Positions 26,646 to 37,312 are shown, counted from the stretch's first letter. The stretch: DNA of 64,000 bases from Nitrospira sp. (GCA_029194535.1 JARFXR010000002.1:434001-498000); one strand, 5' to 3'. The notes: a model not told the origin generated them from the sequence alone. Numbers and translations are program-made.

Positions 26646-28525
26646 CAGAACTCCGAACTCCCGGTGTGAGCCTTATGAGTCATCACATGTCCGGCTGCGG
26701 GTGCATGTTGCGTCAGCCTGACAAAAGATTCAATGACTTCTTTGGCCAGCGGAGCCGCGGCAGCTCCCCCATGCCCCATGTTTTCGGCCAGGACGGCCAC
26801 GGCGATTTTCGGCGATTCGACGGGAGCAAACGCCACAAACCAGGCATGGTCTCTAAGCTTCTTGGGGATATCCTTCTCCGGACCGGTTCGCAGCGCAGAC
26901 GTCTGGGCCGTCCCCGTCTTCCCCGCAATAGTCACGATGGAAGATTTGGCCCTTGTGGCCGTGCCCTCGGTCACGACATCCGCCAACGCCTCCCTGATCA
27001 ACTTCAGATGCTCCTGCTTGACCTTCAAGCGATGCTTCTCGATCGGCGGCAGTTCCTCCAGATGGCCGGTATCTCGACTCATGATTCCTTGGACCAACCG
27101 TGGACGATAGGCCACGCCGCCGTTGGCCAGCGTACCGATCAAACTGGCCATCTGAAGCGGCGTCACCGTGACATACCCCTGCCCGATCGAGGCGGAGATG
27201 GTCTCACCGGGCAACCAGGCCTCATTCTTGGCTTTTTGCTTCCATGCCGTCGACGGCATGATCCCCACTCGCTCGGAAGGCAAATCCACGCCGGTTTCTT
27301 CGCCGAGGCCGAACTGGTGCCCGTAGGCGGCGATCGTATCAATCCCCATGCGCTGGCCGACCGTGTAGAAGTACACGTCGCACGAATGGACGAGCGCCTG
27401 ATGCAGATCGACCGAACCGTGTCCTCCGGCCTTCCAGTCATGGTACAGGCGCCGGCCAAACTGATACCCGCCGTTGCAATGGACCGTACTGGAAGGAGTG
27501 ACCGTGTTGGTCTCTAAAGCCGCCGCGGCCATCATCACCTTGAACGTTGATCCCGGGGGATACTGACCCTGAGATGCTCGGTTGTTCAGCGGCCTCCCCT
27601 CATCCTGAACGATTTCCACCCATTGTTTGGCCGTGAGCTCTCTCGACAGGACGTTGGGATCGAACGCCGGGCGGCTGGCCATGGCAAGAATATCCCCGGT
27701 GGTCGGATCGAGTGCGACGATCGCACCGGATTCCAGTCCCAGTAGCTCTTCAGCGATTTTCTGCAATCTGGCATCGATCGTCAGATAGAGATCATCGCCG
27801 GCCTTCGGTTGATCGACCACGACCGTCCGCTTCTCATGACCCAGCGCATCCACCTCGACGCTCTTCTGGCCCGCCAGCCCCCGCATGATCCGGTCAAAGT
27901 ATTTTTCCACGCCGTACTGGCCGACGATGCTACCTTGGTGAAGTTCGGAAAATTCTGGCTTCTCCAGCTGTTCGGCCGATACCTCGCCGACATAGCCTAG
28001 CACGTGCGCGGCCGCCGTGCCGCTCGGATAGTTGCGCTGAGACTCCACTTGAATCATGACACCGGGAAGGTCCAGTCGATGGGATTCGATGACTGTCGCC
28101 TCTTTCAGCGTCAGGCGATCCTTGATCTTTCTCGGCAGCTGTTTCGCACCGCGCCCGGCGAGTTTTTTTCTGACAAGGGCCGGATCCAGACCGATCAGTT
28201 GCGTGAGTTGGTCGATCAGCGCTTCGCGATCTTTGACGTCCTCCAGGGACACATAGAGGCTGAAGCTCGGCACGTTATTGGCCAACAGCACGCCGTTGCG
28301 ATCGTAGATCAGACCGCGAGCCGGTTCCAGAATCACCGAACGGGTGCGGTTGTTCTCGGAGAGATCACGGTAATAGGGGCCTTCACGGATCTGCAAATGC
28401 CACAACCGCAACGCCAGCAGCGCCACGACGAGGAGCAGGCCGATGCGAAGGAGCACCAGACGCCGCTGCAACTCGCCCAAATCAGAATCGAACGCTCCAG
28501 AGATCGCCATAGCCTGTCGAATCAA
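26645..28525 (-). CDS. mrdA: Penicillin-binding protein 2 (elongasome transpeptidase)
   Basis: This is a 626-residue class B PBP with one N-terminal TM helix (about 26-45), a pedestal domain and a transpeptidase domain. The nucleophile motif SxxK is PGSTFKVMM, the SxN-type motif lies in HSCDVYFYTVG (Cys-Asp variant, as in many PBP2s) and the KTG motif is IAGKTGTAQ. It cross-links new peptidoglycan along the cell wall under RodA/MreB control. It starts nine bases after mreD. Confidence 0.96.
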   Translation of the reverse strand: MIRQAMAISGAFDSDLGELQRRLVLLRIGLLLVVALLALRLWHLQIREGPYYRDLSENNRTRSVILEPARGLIYDRNGVLLANNVPSFSLYVSLEDVKDREALIDQLTQLIGLDPALVRKKLAGRGAKQLPRKIKDRLTLKEATVIESHRLDLPGVMIQVESQRNYPSGTAAAHVLGYVGEVSAEQLEKPEFSELHQGSIVGQYGVEKYFDRIMRGLAGQKSVEVDALGHEKRTVVVDQPKAGDDLYLTIDARLQKIAEELLGLESGAIVALDPTTGDILAMASRPAFDPNVLSRELTAKQWVEIVQDEGRPLNNRASQGQYPPGSTFKVMMAAAALETNTVTPSSTVHCNGGYQFGRRLYHDWKAGGHGSVDLHQALVHSCDVYFYTVGQRMGIDTIAAYGHQFGLGEETGVDLPSERVGIMPSTAWKQKAKNEAWLPGETISASIGQGYVTVTPLQMASLIGTLANGGVAYRPRLVQGIMSRDTGHLEELPPIEKHRLKVKQEHLKLIREALADVVTEGTATRAKSSIVTIAGKTGTAQTSALRTGPEKDIPKKLRDHAWFVAFAPVESPKIAVAVLAENMGHGGAAAAPLAKEVIESFVRLTQHAPAAGHVMTHKAHTGSSEF

Positions 28526-28533
28526 TCCGCCAT

Positions 28534-29034
28534 CTACAATCGGTCAGACAGCAACATGCGGTCGCCGGCCAGCCGCTGGTTCGCCACGTAGAAGAGCCCC
28601 GCTCCGACCACCGCATCCAAACAGGCTTGCGGAAGCACCATGGACTGGACCATCCACCAAATATCGGTCCCGATGGCACTCTTCATGGTTAAAACCACCA
28701 TCGTTCCGCCGACGGCAGAGAAGATGAGGAGCCCCACCGACACGACCGTCGGAGTCACATGCGCTATGTGTTGCCCCAATAAACCCGCCAACAGTCCGAC
28801 TCCGCCCTTGGTGACGAGACCGACCCAAAGGTCACCGGCGGAATACATGTTCAAAATCCACCCGATGACCAGCCCGACGACGAGCCCCTCCAGTTCACCG
28901 GCAAAGAGCCCTATCAGCGCCGCCACAGCCAGTCCGACGTCCGGCGTGAGCCCCCAAATGCTCACATGCGGAAGCAGCGTGGTCTGCAGGGGCACCAGCA
29001 ACAGAATGACGATACTGTACATGAGGAGCTTCAC
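28534..29034 (-). CDS. mreD: Rod shape-determining protein MreD
   Basis: This is a 166-residue membrane protein with five to six helices, poorly conserved as is usual for MreD. It is recognised by size, helices (ILLLVPLQTTLLPH, VGLAVAALIGLFAGELEG) and its place between mreC and mrdA. Its start overlaps the mreC stop by four bases. It forms part of the inner-membrane elongasome. Confidence 0.9.
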   Translation of the reverse strand: MKLLMYSIVILLLVPLQTTLLPHVSIWGLTPDVGLAVAALIGLFAGELEGLVVGLVIGWILNMYSAGDLWVGLVTKGGVGLLAGLLGQHIAHVTPTVVSVGLLIFSAVGGTMVVLTMKSAIGTDIWWMVQSMVLPQACLDAVVGAGLFYVANQRLAGDRMLLSDRL

Positions 29035-29912
29035 GGCTTGCCTACCGGGGCATTCCTGTCATTCCCTTGCCTTTGCACCGATACGCCGTACGGAGCTTGG
29101 ATCACCAGCACTTCTTCGAGCCTGCCGACATCCACTTCCGGGGTCAGCTCGGCCGACTGAAACAGAGCGCCTTCCTCCTTGTCGATCCTACTGATGGTGC
29201 CGAGAGCGAGACCTCTTGGGAAACCGCCGACAAGGCCCGAAGTGATCACACGATCGCCGCTTCGAACGCTTGAAAGCATCGGGATATACTTGAGCTTGGC
29301 CAGGCCCTGTTGGGTTCCCTCGACGATGCCCTCATCCCGCGTCCGCTGAATCAACCCGGCGATGGCGTTGTTGGGATCCGTCACCAGCAATACGACCGAT
29401 GTCGCGCTGTTCGTCTTCACGACCCGCCCGACGACGCCAGCGGGAGTGATCACCCCCATATCGGGTTTGATCCCGTCGCTTTCGCCCTTATTGAGAATCA
29501 CCGAGCGATACCAACTCGTTGCGTCTCTCCCGATCACTTGCGCGGCGACCAAGGTGGGCAACGCTTGTTCCTTGAAGTGCAGGAGCGCCGTCAATCGCTC
29601 CGTCGCCGCTGCGGCCTCCCGCAACTGGGTGTTCTGTCCCTTCAACCACTCGATATCCTGTCGCAGCTGTTCATTTTCTGTCTGAACGCCCTGAAGAGCG
29701 ATATAGCGGTGCCAAACCCCTGAAATGCCCTGATCAATCGATACCACCACTTCTAGCGGAATACGGACGACCTGCCCGACGGGACCGTCGAGGTATTGGA
29801 GCACACCCTGGCTTTGTGAGGGGAAGAGGAACAGCACCAGGAGCAGCAGGGCGAAGCCTCCTAGCGCAAAACGTCGAGCATTATAGGGGGCACGCAATGT
29901 GGCCATCCACAT
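29031..29912 (-). CDS. mreC: Rod shape-determining protein MreC
   Basis: This is a 293-residue bitopic protein with one TM helix near residues 14-30. A coiled coil (QTENEQLRQDIEWLKGQNTQ) follows, then the two beta-barrel domains of MreC (VIGRDATSWYRSVILNKGESDGI, GVVGRVVKTNSATSVVLLVTDPNNAI). It links cytoplasmic MreB to periplasmic PBP2. A second in-frame ATG two codons in could also be the start. Confidence 0.95.
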   Translation of the reverse strand: MWMATLRAPYNARRFALGGFALLLLVLFLFPSQSQGVLQYLDGPVGQVVRIPLEVVVSIDQGISGVWHRYIALQGVQTENEQLRQDIEWLKGQNTQLREAAAATERLTALLHFKEQALPTLVAAQVIGRDATSWYRSVILNKGESDGIKPDMGVITPAGVVGRVVKTNSATSVVLLVTDPNNAIAGLIQRTRDEGIVEGTQQGLAKLKYIPMLSSVRSGDRVITSGLVGGFPRGLALGTISRIDKEEGALFQSAELTPEVDVGRLEEVLVIQAPYGVSVQRQGNDRNAPVGKP

Positions 29913-29926
29913 TAGGGATGGAACCT

Positions 29927-31024
<1,098 letters not shown>

Positions 31025-31489
31025 TTAATCCGGCAGTGCGAAACGTCCGACGTCCAACACCTGCGTACCTGCCAATTCGTCACCGATGCGTCGACCCTGT
31101 TCATTCCCGATGATGAGAACGGCCTCAAATGCGACGATTCCGGCCGAGAGGATCCATCCTACGTACGGGACCATAAACGCCATCTGGGCAACTGCAAAAG
31201 GCACATTGCGAATAATCGATTCCCTGAATCCTGCCGTCACACGTGTATCGGGAAGGATCGTTTGGAGACCGATGAGCCGCTTGCCGATGCTGCGGCCGCC
31301 GGCAAACCCATCTCCTACCAAGACATACGCCAGTCCCGCAAGGAACCCGACGGGATCGATCAGGCTTGCCGCGCCTGCCACAATGAATAGGTCGATCAAC
31401 TTGGCAATGAACCGATTGAGGACCTGCGCTTTCGGATACATCCCGGCGTTGAAACCGAAGAGATGAACCTCATGAGACTCGGCGACCAA
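31025..31489 (-). CDS. RDD-family membrane protein
   Basis: This is a 154-residue protein with the RDD domain, three helices with the arginine/aspartate signature. The N-terminal helix region shows LNRFIAKLIDLFIVAGAASLI, and the later GRSIGKRLIGLQTI is typical of the family. Function is largely unknown; some members have been proposed as ion antiporters. The start appears to be TTG with GGGAG five bases upstream. It lies directly upstream of mreB and probably leads the same transcript from the promoter at 31515-31543. Confidence 0.85.
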   Translation of the reverse strand: MVAESHEVHLFGFNAGMYPKAQVLNRFIAKLIDLFIVAGAASLIDPVGFLAGLAYVLVGDGFAGGRSIGKRLIGLQTILPDTRVTAGFRESIIRNVPFAVAQMAFMVPYVGWILSAGIVAFEAVLIIGNEQGRRIGDELAGTQVLDVGRFALPD

Positions 31490-31514
31490 GAAATCTCCCT
31501 ACAATTCGTGGCAA

Positions 31515-31543
31515 AGTATAACAAATCCGGCTACCTAGCACAA
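31515..31543 (-). promoter_or_regulatory. Promoter of the RDD-mreB-rodA transcript
   Basis: On the minus strand TTGTGC, 17 bases, then TATACT, 26 bases before the RDD start. This is the best housekeeping promoter seen upstream of the cell-shape cluster. Confidence 0.65.
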
Positions 31544-31692
31544 ACGAAAGCATAAACCTCCTTTCGCGAATCGACGGATCGTCTGTCTCTCAGGTCGCTG
31601 AATGTTTTCCGACCAGACCCATGATCTCCGTACTTGCCATCGCAGAAACGGCTCTGTACAATCCGTCTCTGTAAGATTCAGCAGGAACCGAC

Positions 31693-32391
31693 ATGATCAA
31701 GTTGATGAGAGAGGCCTCCCACAACCATCCGTGGTTGCTCAAGTCAATCATGGGAATTCTGGCCATCGCCTTTGTGATCACGATGGGGTGGTGGGGGTTC
31801 GGAGAACAGCGAGGCTCGGTCGTGGCGGCGGTCGGAGATCTCACGGTATCCCATGACGAGTTCAGGCGAGCCTATGAGAATTCGTACCGATTTTACAAGG
31901 ACAAGCTGCCAGGTGAGTTCAAAGACGAGACCATTAAGCAGGTTGTGGTTGAGCAACTGATCGACAATCGAGTCTGGCTCGTGGCGGCTAAGAACATGGG
32001 GTTGACTGTGAGCGACGCGGATCTGCGTGACGCGATCATGCAGATTCCGGAGTTTCAGAAGAACGGGGTCTTCGACCCTGACCTCTATCAACGCCTTCTG
32101 GCAGCCAATCACCTGACGCCTTCGCTTTTCGAGGCCGTCGAAGCTAAGGAACTCCTCGGCAATCGGGCGAGAATGATGATCAGCGAAGCGGTCACCCTCA
32201 CACCCGCCGAGCTGGCCGAAGCGCAGGCGCTCACGATCAGGCAACCCGAGTCCGACCCCGCCAAGGCGGCGGCGGCAAAGGATCGCGCCGTTCAGGACGT
32301 GTTGTTTCAAAAGCAGCAGCGCGCGCTGGCGGCGTACACGCAATCCTTGAAGGCCACCATCCCCATTACGATTCATCGCGAACTGCTATAA
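31693..32391 (+). CDS. SurA-N/PpiD-N-like membrane-anchored chaperone without PPIase domain
   Basis: This is a 232-residue protein with an N-terminal TM anchor (about 15-35, IMGILAIAFVITMGWWGF) followed by the SurA/PpiD N-terminal domain. That domain shows VAAVGDLTVSHDEFRRAYEN, VVVEQLIDNRVWLVAAKNMGLTVSDADLR and IPEFQKNGVFDPDLYQRLL. Full PpiD carries parvulin domains after this; here the protein ends about 100 residues later with only an Ala/Gln-rich helix. It is probably a periplasmic chaperone for exported proteins. It is alone on the plus strand; the gap before it (31490-31692) holds only the divergent promoter. Confidence 0.82.
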   Translation: MIKLMREASHNHPWLLKSIMGILAIAFVITMGWWGFGEQRGSVVAAVGDLTVSHDEFRRAYENSYRFYKDKLPGEFKDETIKQVVVEQLIDNRVWLVAAKNMGLTVSDADLRDAIMQIPEFQKNGVFDPDLYQRLLAANHLTPSLFEAVEAKELLGNRARMMISEAVTLTPAELAEAQALTIRQPESDPAKAAAAKDRAVQDVLFQKQQRALAAYTQSLKATIPITIHRELL

Positions 32392-32563
32392 CGGCGATCC
32401 CTCGGATATTTGGACACAGTCCCATCGTGACGAACCGTTCTTCCTCGTCGACTTGGACGCCGATGGCTGACGGGAATTCGCATTTCATCCTGATCTCTGT
32501 AGATTGTGAAGAGTCTGACCAGACACGACCGTGACCGGACGGCGACACCAGAGGCTGAAACCG

Positions 32564-33598
32564 TCAAGGTTTCAGTATCAGCATGGCATCTCCGTAGCTG
32601 TAGAACCGGTATCGCTCTCGGACGGCCTCCTCATAGGCTTGGCGCAGCAATGAGGTCCCGGCAAAGGCCGACACCAACATGAGCAGCGTTGTCTTGGGGA
32701 GATGGAAGTTGGTCATTAGAGCATCAACGACTCGAAAGGAAAATCCGGGGGTGATGAAGAGGCTTGTTTCTCCGCGATCAGGACGCAATCGGCCTTGCCG
32801 AGAGGCCGCCGTTTCCAACGCGCGCACGACGGTCGTGCCCACCGCCACGACCCTTCCGCCTCTCTCCTTGGCATGTTCGATGGCCTGGACCGTCTCCGGT
32901 CCGACCTCGAACCATTCGGAACCCATCCGATGGTCCTCGACATGGTCGGCCGTGACGGGCTTGAACGTCCCGATGCTGATGTGCAGTGTAATCCTCGCGA
33001 CTCCCACCCCCGCCTGATTGAGTCGGGCCAACAGCTCCCGCGTAAAGTGAAGCCCGGCAGTCGGTGCCGCAATCGCTCCTTCCTCCTGGGCGAACACGGT
33101 TTGATACCACTCGCGATCCATGTCGTCGGGTTGCCGATTGATGTACGGTGGGAGCGGCATCACGCCCCGGCGTTCGAAGAATTCGCGCGGCGACATCGGG
33201 CAATCGACACGGACCACGGTCCGAACGTTGTCCCGCGATTGAACCACAACGCCGCCGTCGGACCCCAAGTCGATTCTCTGACCAGGCCGAAGCCGGCCTT
33301 TGATCAAGACCTCCCATAGACGCTCCGCAACTTCCCGGACGAACAGGATGTCGACGGCTTTCCCGGTCGGCTGCTTTCGGCCGGAAAGACGAACCGGCAT
33401 CACTTTGGTGTCATTGACGACGATCACATCACCGGGAGCCAGGAGTTGAGGGAGATCCGCGATTCGGCGGTGCATCATCGACTGAGGCGAATGATGGCTC
33501 GGAGGCAAGACCAATAGCCTAGCCTGATCCCGCGGAAGGATGGGTTCGGACGCAACGAGCGTTGGATCAAAAGGAAAATCGAACTCTGATATCTGCAT
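32564..33598 (-). CDS. queA: tRNA preQ1(34) S-adenosylmethionine ribosyltransferase-isomerase
   Basis: This is a 344-residue QueA enzyme, making epoxyqueuosine in tRNA wobble position 34 from preQ1 using the ribosyl moiety of SAM. The start MQISEFDFPFDPTLVA and motifs VNDTKVMPVRL, FFERRGVMPLPPYI, AAPTAGLHFT and LMTNFHLPKTTLLMLVSAF are diagnostic. The ATG overlaps the stop of the SpoIID-like gene as TGATG; a longer open frame upstream is the shadow of that gene. It is the last gene of the long minus-strand run. Confidence 0.96.
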   Translation of the reverse strand: MQISEFDFPFDPTLVASEPILPRDQARLLVLPPSHHSPQSMMHRRIADLPQLLAPGDVIVVNDTKVMPVRLSGRKQPTGKAVDILFVREVAERLWEVLIKGRLRPGQRIDLGSDGGVVVQSRDNVRTVVRVDCPMSPREFFERRGVMPLPPYINRQPDDMDREWYQTVFAQEEGAIAAPTAGLHFTRELLARLNQAGVGVARITLHISIGTFKPVTADHVEDHRMGSEWFEVGPETVQAIEHAKERGGRVVAVGTTVVRALETAASRQGRLRPDRGETSLFITPGFSFRVVDALMTNFHLPKTTLLMLVSAFAGTSLLRQAYEEAVRERYRFYSYGDAMLILKP

Positions 33599-34833
33599 CA
33601 GGAGGAGGGAAGAATCGGCGCTTTCGTCAACGCCATGTCCTGCAATTGCGTATCGGGATAGTAATAGCTCAGGATGGTGGAGAAGGGATAGCCCAACTCG
33701 GCCAACTCTTTGGCGCCCCATTGACACATCCCGACCGCATGACCTGCTCCATAGCCGGACAGGACGATCTCCGACTCCACGGACTCGACCGTAAATTGCG
33801 TGCTCGGGACCACCATGTACCCGACGGCCTTGCGCAACTCTTCGCCCCGTAATATGAGTTCCCCTTCCGTATGGACGACACGCAAGGTGGCGACCCGTCC
33901 ACCCCGGCTGAACGACGACGGAGTCAGCGCGGTGATGGTCCCGATCGGGAATCCCTGTTGGCGAAGATTCTGCTCGAGCAGTTCTCTCCGAAACGAAGCC
34001 GTCCATTGGTAATAGGGAGAGGCCAGGTCAAAGGGACATTCGACTCCCTTGAGATAGGGATAGTCCTTGGACCAAACATTGACCGCATCTTCGGTCAGGC
34101 CGGCAGCCGTTGAGGAAAAAGCCGCGTAAATCGGCGCCCCCTGGTACGTGAGTACCAACCCTCTCGTCTCTTCGACTGCCTTCACTACCGCCCCATCGAT
34201 ACCCTGCTTCCCACGATAGACCTGGTCCTGCACGCTTGCCACGACATCGTAGTCACGGCTCGCACTAAGCATCTGCTGGTACAGTGCGTAGGTCCTGGCC
34301 GCCACCGCCTGCGCCTTGAGCATTTCCGGATGCCAGGACGAGTTCACCTCCGCCGGAACGACACCTTTGACATATTCCTCCAAATCGACCTGATTGATCA
34401 CCAAGGCGCCCCCGCCTCGTCGAATGACGTGCACAAGGCCGCTCACTGGAACCGTGACACGCTGGATCGTCGCCGTCTTGATCACCCCCCGCTCCGTCGT
34501 GCCCGCAGCTCCGTCCGATGTGACAAAGGTGAGGGTCAACCCCTGCTCCCCTTGCAAGGTCAATTGCTCGCGCATCATCCGGACGCCATTGACGACAAGC
34601 CCCTTTCCGGACGGTACGATTCGAATGACCGGCCGGACTGCCCTCCCGCGGCGAGTGGAATCGGACACCCAGACGGGGCTACTCGACTGGACGTCGAGCT
34701 TTACCACATCGGTCGCAAGGAGGACGCGCAAGGATTGCGCGGCCTGCAGCGACGTCGTATCGAGGGTCAGCGCGATCCCGAGCACGATCGCCACAGTCCA
34801 TCGGCGTATCGGGATCAACGGCGAAGCATCCAT
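33598..34833 (-). CDS. SpoIID/LytB-domain protein
   Basis: This is a 411-residue exported protein with a signal peptide (VAIVLGIALTLDTTSLQAAQS) and a C-terminal SpoIID domain. That domain shows INQVDLEEYVKGVVPAEVNSSWHPEMLKAQAVAARTYAL, with the catalytic-type Glu, and SGYGAGHAVGMCQWGAKELAELG. SpoIID cleaves glycan strands that lack stem peptides; in non-sporulating diderms such proteins are wall-remodelling amidase-enhancer-like enzymes of unclear role. The start ATG at 34833 was chosen because it directly precedes the signal peptide. It overlaps DUF2905 by 19 bases and queA by one. Confidence 0.9.
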   Translation of the reverse strand: MDASPLIPIRRWTVAIVLGIALTLDTTSLQAAQSLRVLLATDVVKLDVQSSSPVWVSDSTRRGRAVRPVIRIVPSGKGLVVNGVRMMREQLTLQGEQGLTLTFVTSDGAAGTTERGVIKTATIQRVTVPVSGLVHVIRRGGGALVINQVDLEEYVKGVVPAEVNSSWHPEMLKAQAVAARTYALYQQMLSASRDYDVVASVQDQVYRGKQGIDGAVVKAVEETRGLVLTYQGAPIYAAFSSTAAGLTEDAVNVWSKDYPYLKGVECPFDLASPYYQWTASFRRELLEQNLRQQGFPIGTITALTPSSFSRGGRVATLRVVHTEGELILRGEELRKAVGYMVVPSTQFTVESVESEIVLSGYGAGHAVGMCQWGAKELAELGYPFSTILSYYYPDTQLQDMALTKAPILPSS

Positions 34834-35069
34834 GACAGGAAATAGAATACCAAACTTAGGAGGATACTGAGCACAAGGCTGGTGCCGAGCGGGATATAGA
34901 GACTGAAATTGTCTCGCTTGAAGGAGATATCCCCCGGCAGGCGTCCGAACAGGCCAAGAACGCTGCCGAGGCCGGGCACGCGGTCGGAGAGCAGCAAGAG
35001 CACCCCCGTCAACGCGATGAGCGCGCCGGCCCCAAGCAGCACTTTCCCGAGGTTTGCCCATTCGGCCAT
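34815..35069 (-). CDS. DUF2905 small membrane protein
   Basis: This is an 84-residue protein with two TM helices (LGKVLLGAGALIALTGVLLLL and the C-terminal LGTSLVLSILLSLVFYFL). Between them lies the hallmark GRLPGDISFKRDNFSLYIPL of DUF2905. Its function is not known. The ATG sits in the asd stop codon (TGATG), so it is translationally coupled to asd. It overlaps the next gene by 19 bases. Confidence 0.88.
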   Translation of the reverse strand: MAEWANLGKVLLGAGALIALTGVLLLLSDRVPGLGSVLGLFGRLPGDISFKRDNFSLYIPLGTSLVLSILLSLVFYFLSWMLRR

Positions 35070-36088
35070 CAGAGTTCCATCAAACACTCGACAATCTGCA
35101 CGGCATTGAGAGCGGCCCCCTTCCGTAGGTTGTCGGAGACCACCCAGAGATTCAACCCATTGGCGGTCGACTCGTCTTCCCTGATCCGACCGATGAATAC
35201 ATCGTCTTTTCCGGTGGCATCCAGCGGCATCGGATAGAGCTTTCTAGATGGATCATCATACACCAGCACCCCGGGCATTTCCGCCAACGCGGCCCTCGCG
35301 TCGTGGGGCTTGAGCGGACGTTCCAGCTCCACATTGACGGCCTCTGAATGGCATCGCAGCACCGGCACGCGCACAGTCGTGGCCGTGAGACGGAGCGCGG
35401 GAGCATCCAGGATTTTCCTCGTCTCCCGCATGATCTTGATCTCCTCGGAACAGTCACCACTCTCGTTGAATGATCCGATATGCGGCAACAAATTGAAGGC
35501 GATCTGATAGGGATACACCGCTGCCTTGGTCTCACGAAAAGCCATGAGGTTTCTGGTCTGCTCCATCAGTTCATCCATTGCCGCAGCCCCCGTCCCAGAA
35601 ACGGACTGAAATGTCGTGACCACGACCCGTTTGATTCCGGCCGCCTCCTGCAGCGGCTTCAACGCCATGACCAACGGGGTGGTCGTACAGTTCGGGATCG
35701 ACACGATTCGGCGCGGCATCGACCGCAACGCGTGCCGATTCACTTCCGGCACCACGAGCGGGACATCGTCTTCCATGCGAAACACTCCGCTGTCGTCGAT
35801 AACCAGAACGCCGGCCCCGCTTAACCGGGCACCGTACTCGCGGCTGATGGCATCCGTCGCGGAAATCAGGGCGATATCCATGCCGGCGAAAGAGGTATCC
35901 GGAGTCAGTTCCTCCACTTTCCATTCTCGCCCTTGGCACGACAAGACCTCGCCGGCCGATCGCTTGGACGCAAACAGCCGTAAGGATTCCAGCGGGAGCT
36001 TTCGTTCCTCCAGAATCTCCAGCGTTTCCTTTCCCACAGCCCCCGTCGCACCGAGAATGCCCAGGATGTACTTCGATTTCTTCTTCAC
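35069..36088 (-). CDS. asd: Aspartate-semialdehyde dehydrogenase
   Basis: This is a 339-residue enzyme that reduces aspartyl phosphate to aspartate semialdehyde, the branch point for lysine, diaminopimelate, methionine and threonine. The NADP site is LGILGATGAVGKETLEIL. The catalytic Cys is in SIPNCTTTPLVMALKPL, followed by SVSGTGAAAMDEL and the substrate-binding RVPVLRCHSEAVNVE. It lies between the NHL-repeat gene and DUF2905 in the minus-strand run, and provides peptidoglycan precursor supply. Confidence 0.96.
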   Translation of the reverse strand: MKKKSKYILGILGATGAVGKETLEILEERKLPLESLRLFASKRSAGEVLSCQGREWKVEELTPDTSFAGMDIALISATDAISREYGARLSGAGVLVIDDSGVFRMEDDVPLVVPEVNRHALRSMPRRIVSIPNCTTTPLVMALKPLQEAAGIKRVVVTTFQSVSGTGAAAMDELMEQTRNLMAFRETKAAVYPYQIAFNLLPHIGSFNESGDCSEEIKIMRETRKILDAPALRLTATTVRVPVLRCHSEAVNVELERPLKPHDARAALAEMPGVLVYDDPSRKLYPMPLDATGKDDVFIGRIREDESTANGLNLWVVSDNLRKGAALNAVQIVECLMEL

Positions 36089-36103
36089 CGTGCACTCCGT
36101 CGG

Positions 36104-37312
36104 TTACAGGACGATTTCACGAATCCGATGGTTAAAGGTGTCGGCGATGAACAGTCTTCCGTCTGCAGCCACGGCAATCCCGAACGGATAATTCAGGCTC
36201 GCGTCGAGCGCCGATCCCCCGTCGCCACCGTAGGCCGCCACCCCCACTCCCGCGACACGATCCAGGCGACCTGTCATCCGGTCCCACCGCCGGATAAGAT
36301 GGTTGTCCGAATCCGAGATCAAGAGATTGCCTTCGGCGTCCAGAGCGATCCCATAAGGCCTGGCCAAACTTGTGGAAGCGGGCTCCGTGGGACCCTGATA
36401 GCGATAGGTCCCACCGTCTCCGACGACAGTCTGAATCACACCGGTGCCGGGATCGATGGAGCGAACTCTGCCATTGAAGGTGTCGGCGATAAACAGGGTG
36501 CCGTCCACTCCGACGGCGAGACCGCTGGGACCTGCCAATGCCGCCTCGATGGCGGGAATTCCATCCCCATTGTACGCCGCCGCGCCGGTTCCGGCGACCG
36601 TCCGGATCAGACCTGTCCGCAGGTCTATCGCTCTTACCCGATTATTATTCTGATCCGCCACGAACAAGATCGAGGATGAGGTTATGGCCAGCGCGCTCGG
36701 TTCATTCAGGCCAGCCGAGAGCGCCGGCCCGCCGTCTCCGCTGAATCGAGGCTGTCCCACCCCTGCGATCGTGCTGATTCTGCCGGACTCGCGGTCGACT
36801 CGCCGAATGCGATGGTTCATAGTATCGGCGATATACAGATGTCCCGCCGCATCGACGGCGACGGCCGTGGGGAAATTCAGCAATCCCTTGATAGCCGGTC
36901 CCCCGTCCCCGCCGAATCGCACCGACGGTCCTCCGCCATTGATGACGTACCGAACCGTCCCGCTCAAATCGGTCTGGTGCGCGAATGTGTGAGGCCCGGA
37001 GGTCTGATCGGCCAAGGGATCCTCATCCGCCATGCGTGCTTCGCCAGCGGACTGGACCGCGTCTTCATGACACTGTGCAGGGATAGTGCAGCCTGCGACC
37101 GTCGAGATGGTGCCGTGCCGCCGATCGACCTTTCGGACGACATGGTTCTCGGAATCTGCAATGATCAGATTGCCGTGGCCATCGTAGGTCAGCGACTTGG
37201 GTTCGTTGAGGCAGGCCGCCACCGCTGGCCCGCCGTCCCCGGACATGGCTCCGTCCCCCATCCCGGCAACCGTCTTGATGACGCCGGTTTTCCGATTCAT
37301 TTCTCTGCGCAT
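36104..37312 (-). CDS. NHL-repeat beta-propeller protein
   Basis: This is a 402-residue protein made almost wholly of about seven NHL repeats. Each has the pattern GDGGPA..A.L..P..(I/L)A.D..G.L.(I/F)AD...N.RVR.(I/V)D....I.T(I/V)AG. No signal peptide or catalytic domain is visible, though the first residues (MRREMNRKTGVIKTVAG) may be misplaced; a second ATG lies four codons later. NHL propellers bind proteins, nucleic acids or ligands. Why it sits between leuB and asd, 15 bases from leuB, is unclear. Confidence 0.88.
   Translation of the reverse strand: MRREMNRKTGVIKTVAGMGDGAMSGDGGPAVAACLNEPKSLTYDGHGNLIIADSENHVVRKVDRRHGTISTVAGCTIPAQCHEDAVQSAGEARMADEDPLADQTSGPHTFAHQTDLSGTVRYVINGGGPSVRFGGDGGPAIKGLLNFPTAVAVDAAGHLYIADTMNHRIRRVDRESGRISTIAGVGQPRFSGDGGPALSAGLNEPSALAITSSSILFVADQNNNRVRAIDLRTGLIRTVAGTGAAAYNGDGIPAIEAALAGPSGLAVGVDGTLFIADTFNGRVRSIDPGTGVIQTVVGDGGTYRYQGPTEPASTSLARPYGIALDAEGNLLISDSDNHLIRRWDRMTGRLDRVAGVGVAAYGGDGGSALDASLNYPFGIAVAADGRLFIADTFNHRIREIVL

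Noticed and set aside
33598-34006. N-terminal extension of queA (136 codons)
   Set aside because: It is out of frame with, and opposite in reading to, the SpoIID gene end; the TGATG overlap gives the correct queA start.
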